Source: Inquilinus sp. KBS0705 (GTDB taxonomy: Bacteria > Bacteroidota > Bacteroidia > Sphingobacteriales > Sphingobacteriaceae). Taken from it: a stretch of DNA of 64,000 nt. The position numbers were made by a program, and so were the translations under genes. Location: positions 1,984,001 to 2,048,000 of the forward strand of contig VCCI02000001.1 of assembly GCA_005938025.2 (NCBI GenBank). Reading direction: 5' to 3'. Below are positions 61,219-64,000 of this stretch, piece by piece (the first letter of the stretch is position 1; every line of letters begins with the position of its first letter). Below the pieces are notes generated by a model, which did no database searches, was not told where the DNA came from, and was given only the letters and a program-made list of their open reading frames with translations.

Positions 61219-61797
61219 TTAGTTAGCTTTTAAGAACTCGCCGCTTGCGCTCAGTTCTACTTCGTCGCTTAGCATTGGTGAGCCATATTTGCTACCGAAA
61301 CCAAAATCGGTACGTTTAATGGTACCTGTAACTTTAAAACCTGCATCAGGCACTTTCATCATTGGGTGGTTAATTGTACCACGGTAAACAAGGTCTAAAG
61401 TAACCGGTTTGGTAACACCATGTAAGGTTAAGTTACCTGTTACTTTGTATTTGTTTGTACCTGCAGGTGCAATGCTGGTGCTGGTAAAAGACAATGTTGG
61501 GAATTTATCAACTTCAAAAAAGTCAGGCGATTTTAAGTGTTTATCGCGCATATCGTTATCAGTACTAACAGAAGCAGTGTTAGCGGTAAAGCTAAATTTG
61601 GCATCGCTAAAATCTGGTTTTGCTGCAACTATGCTGGCATCAAAATCTTTAAAAGTACCATCAACATCAGATACTGCAAGGTGAGTGATAGTGAAAGTAA
61701 CGTGTGAGTGTGCTTTGTCAGCTTTCCAGGTGCTTTGCGCAAATACAGCCGTTTGCATAAATAATGCTGCTGCTAATAAGGTAAGGGTCTTTTTCAT
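61219..61797 (-). CDS. YceI-family exported protein
   Basis: A 192-residue lipocalin-fold protein starting at ATG 61797, with a signal peptide ending AVFAQ. The mature sequence begins STWKADKAHSHVTFTITHL, the YceI hallmark, and continues with DKHLKSPDFFEVDKFPTLSF, TGNLTLHGVTKPV and IKRTDFGFG. YceI proteins bind long isoprenoid-type lipids in the periplasm. A TATCTTTG box lies upstream. Confidence 0.93.
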   Translation of the reverse strand: MKKTLTLLAAALFMQTAVFAQSTWKADKAHSHVTFTITHLAVSDVDGTFKDFDASIVAAKPDFSDAKFSFTANTASVSTDNDMRDKHLKSPDFFEVDKFPTLSFTSTSIAPAGTNKYKVTGNLTLHGVTKPVTLDLVYRGTINHPMMKVPDAGFKVTGTIKRTDFGFGSKYGSPMLSDEVELSASGEFLKAN

Positions 61798-61839
61798 TTG
61801 TTTTGTCTTGTTTCGGTTATTTATCAATTAATTATGAAT

Positions 61840-61847
61840 CAAAGATA
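61840..61847 (-). promoter_or_regulatory. Candidate -7 box (TAtcTTTG) for the YceI gene
   Basis: TATCTTTG on the minus strand is a perfect TAnnTTTG match, 43 bases before the chosen ATG. The same octamer occurs upstream of the DUF2130 gene. Confidence 0.45.
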
Positions 61848-61915
61848 GATAAACGTTTTATATATAAAATAAAATATAAGTTTAAACACCTTTTTTTGAA
61901 CAATTGATGACAATA

Positions 61916-62725
61916 TTATTTCTCTTCAAAAAAGGCATCTACCCTTTTGTTAAACTCATCAGCATGTTCAACCAGGGTACCATGGCCCGAGTTAGGCACT
62001 ATCCATAGCTTTGAATTAGGTATGTTTGCCTGTATTAAATGGGTGTGTTTGTCGGCAATCACATCATGGTCGCCAGCGATGATAAAAGATGGGGTAGTGA
62101 TTTTTTGCAGATCGCTTAACGGTATATTAGGCTGATCCCAATCAAGCAAAAATATCTTCCAGTCGTTTTTTGCTTTAGGGGTTTTCCATATCCTGTTTTT
62201 GTTGGCGGTGTAATACTTAAACCACTCTTTCCAGGTGCCCTGTGCAAACGCGGTAGAATCGGGTGTAATGTTTGCCCCTGTTGATGCCAGCTTTATCACC
62301 TTATCGCGGTGATGTATGGCCATCATCAGCGCGTTGATGCCGCCATCGCTCCAGCCAAGTACGTAGGCCTTGGGTATTTTCATTTGATCAAGCAGCGCGG
62401 CAAAATCATCAGCCATTTGCTCAAAAGTAAGTGTAGATGCACTATCAACTGATTTGCCATGCGCGCGGCTATCCACCAAAATCACATGGTATTTTTTACT
62501 AAAATAGGGTACATTTTGGGCAAAGGCACTCATATCGCCGCCATTGCCGTGGGTCATTAATAAAGGTTGCCCGGTGCCGTATTCCTCTACATATAGCCTT
62601 ACCCCGTTCACATTATAATACTTGCCCACCTCTTTGTTATGGCCATAAGGCACTTTTTGAGCGCAGCCTATCAGCGCTAACAATTGTGGTATAACTGCCA
62701 TTACCAGTATTCGTTTAAGTTGCAT
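61916..62725 (-). CDS. Alpha/beta hydrolase, lipoprotein
   Basis: A 269-residue alpha/beta hydrolase. The leader ends LIGC at residue 21, a lipobox. The nucleophile serine is in GWSDGG, the acid in AGDHDVI and the histidine in SGHGTL; the oxyanion region is HGNGGD. An exported esterase or lactonase is likely, with an unknown substrate. Confidence 0.88.
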   Translation of the reverse strand: MQLKRILVMAVIPQLLALIGCAQKVPYGHNKEVGKYYNVNGVRLYVEEYGTGQPLLMTHGNGGDMSAFAQNVPYFSKKYHVILVDSRAHGKSVDSASTLTFEQMADDFAALLDQMKIPKAYVLGWSDGGINALMMAIHHRDKVIKLASTGANITPDSTAFAQGTWKEWFKYYTANKNRIWKTPKAKNDWKIFLLDWDQPNIPLSDLQKITTPSFIIAGDHDVIADKHTHLIQANIPNSKLWIVPNSGHGTLVEHADEFNKRVDAFFEEK

Positions 62726-62824
62726 ACGGTAAATATAGTTATTTAGCTGTTATAGGATGGTATAGCTTTGATTAAAAGGAGATTGCGTAACACCGCCACA
62801 ACGACGCTTTTACAAGGTGATATT

Positions 62825-63931
62825 CTAAACAATATCTTCCCACTTACCGCTATCCAGGCTGCGGTAAATAGCATCAACCACTTTCATATCCTTTAAACCT
62901 TCTTCGCCGGGTACACGGCTTTGTTTGTTTAGGGTTACACAGGTGGCAAAGTCGTCCATTTGGGCGGCTTGCTGGTTAATATTTGGGATATCCATGGGTT
63001 TGCCGTTTATTTTACCATCTAAACCGCCGTACCCATAGGCAGGTTCCAATTCAAAATTACCCTTTTCGGCATCAACGCGCAGGTAGGCCCAATCGTTGTT
63101 ATAGCTGGATTTACCCGTAACTTTGGCACCTCCCGGAAACTTCAGTTCCCAAAAAACGGTTTCATCAACTTCTTTAAAAAAATCCGGGCGCTTTTTCTCC
63201 TGAGTGGCCTTCACTGCAACGGGCTCCTGGCCTAATGTATACCGCGAGCCCTGTATCGAGTAAATACCCATATCCATTAGCCCGCCACCACCGGCTATCG
63301 CTTTTTTCAATCGCCAGGCGTTAGGGTCGCCATTGTAGGTAAAGCCGTTACCGGTATCCAATTTGGTTACCTTACCCAGCACCTGCTTTTGGCCAAGGCG
63401 CATTACCTCCAGCGTATGCGGCTCAAAGTGCAGTCGGTAACCTATGGATAACAGCCTATTGGCTTGCTTGCAGGTAGCTATCATTTCGGCACATTCGGCG
63501 GCGTTCAATGCCATTGGCTTTTCGCAAAGCACATGCTTGCCGGCTTTTGCCGCGCGTATGGTATACTCTTTATGCATTGATACGGGCAGCACAATGTATA
63601 CAATATCAATATCAGGGTTATTGGCTATATCATCAAAGTTTTGGTAGTTGTATATGTTTTTTTGCGGAATGTTATATTTTTTAGACCATTCTGCCGCTTT
63701 TGCAGGTGTACCGGTTACCAGGCCTGCCAGGTAACAATTTTTAGTTTGCTGCAAGGCAGGGGCCAATTGCCCCCTGCTGTAACCACCTAAACCAACCAGG
63801 GCTATACCCAGTTTTTTATCGGATTTACACGAGGCCAACGATGACAATGCCGAGCCCAGCAATAACGCGCCGGCACATATTGAACCTTTACGGATAAAAT
63901 CACGACGGGAGGTTTTTAACTTTGGTTTCAT
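62825..63931 (-). CDS. Gfo/Idh/MocA oxidoreductase, exported
   Basis: A 368-residue oxidoreductase. The N-terminus has a twin-arginine pattern (SRRDFIRKG) with a hydrophobic stretch and ASC, so it is probably exported folded. The Rossmann motif is ALVGLGGYSRGQ, and EKP of the family is in VLCEKPMAL. It would act on a sugar or glycan, as other Bacteroidota periplasmic members do, such as glycoside-cleaving 3-keto enzymes. The region after it to the window end shows no further gene. Confidence 0.9.
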   Translation of the reverse strand: MKPKLKTSRRDFIRKGSICAGALLLGSALSSLASCKSDKKLGIALVGLGGYSRGQLAPALQQTKNCYLAGLVTGTPAKAAEWSKKYNIPQKNIYNYQNFDDIANNPDIDIVYIVLPVSMHKEYTIRAAKAGKHVLCEKPMALNAAECAEMIATCKQANRLLSIGYRLHFEPHTLEVMRLGQKQVLGKVTKLDTGNGFTYNGDPNAWRLKKAIAGGGGLMDMGIYSIQGSRYTLGQEPVAVKATQEKKRPDFFKEVDETVFWELKFPGGAKVTGKSSYNNDWAYLRVDAEKGNFELEPAYGYGGLDGKINGKPMDIPNINQQAAQMDDFATCVTLNKQSRVPGEEGLKDMKVVDAIYRSLDSGKWEDIV

Positions 63932-64000
63932 AAGCTTTAGAAGGTTTTTTGGTTACACAATATCGGCAAAAGCTACAATATTTGTGCCTCTATTAGTATT

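Overview
The window looks like chromosomal DNA of a soil- or plant-associated Bacteroidota bacterium of the Sphingobacteriaceae, most like Mucilaginibacter or Pedobacter. This is inferred from the protein families (DUF2723, DUF2851, GH97, a RemB-like barrel, RHS core protein), weak ribosome binding sites, TAnnTTTG-type -7 promoter boxes and many AT-rich gaps with short dispersed palindromes. No rRNA, tRNA, CRISPR array or complete insertion sequence was seen. Most of the window is ordinary core and lifestyle genes with one clear accessory island near 46.0-47.6 kb. Layout: 0.5-11.9 kb holds an MBL-fold hydrolase, a BLUF blue-light sensor, a GH5 endoglucanase, an NPP-type phosphodiesterase, an exported amidase, a short AraC regulator with an SDR, a DUF72 protein, a PspC-like protein and DUF2851. 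12-20.4 kb holds an MHS-type transporter, DUF1345, a minus-strand arginine group (argE-like, a four-helix-bundle cassette, argH, ywbE), a DUF2130 coiled-coil protein and a RemB-like barrel. 20.6-32.7 kb holds a large DUF2723 glycosyltransferase-like membrane protein, a type III polyketide synthase with an isoprenylcysteine-methyltransferase-like partner, a zincless Fpg/Nei-like protein, CbpA/CbpM chaperones, GNATs, a HAD phosphatase and an enoyl-CoA hydratase. 32.8-39.1 kb is the most notable region: a compact minus-strand operon kaiC-kaiB-kaiB2-PAS histidine kinase, divergent from a second PAS histidine kinase and a single-domain response regulator. It looks like a KaiA-less Kai signalling module in a non-photosynthetic heterotroph. 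39-45.6 kb holds DUF983, AraC, DUF1493, GH97, YdeI-like and an orphan ABC ATPase. 46.0-47.6 kb is an AT-rich island bounded by a 21-bp direct repeat. It holds a nested stem structure, a broken RHS core fragment, an orphan lipoprotein and a MITE. 47.6-64 kb holds a membrane metallophosphoesterase, GH16, GH3, a ROK regulator, a second HAD, a UlaG-like MBL protein, GNAT, SseB-like, carboxypeptidase-regulatory-like, DUF2147, YceI, an alpha/beta hydrolase and a Gfo/Idh/MocA oxidoreductase. How it fits together: GH5, GH97, GH16, GH3 and the ROK regulator point to plant or fungal polysaccharide use. BLUF and Kai genes point to light, energy or stress sensing. Dispersed palindromes (three sequence families, two of which share a core) sit in intergenic gaps, and related GC-rich repeats form the 3' ends of two coding genes.
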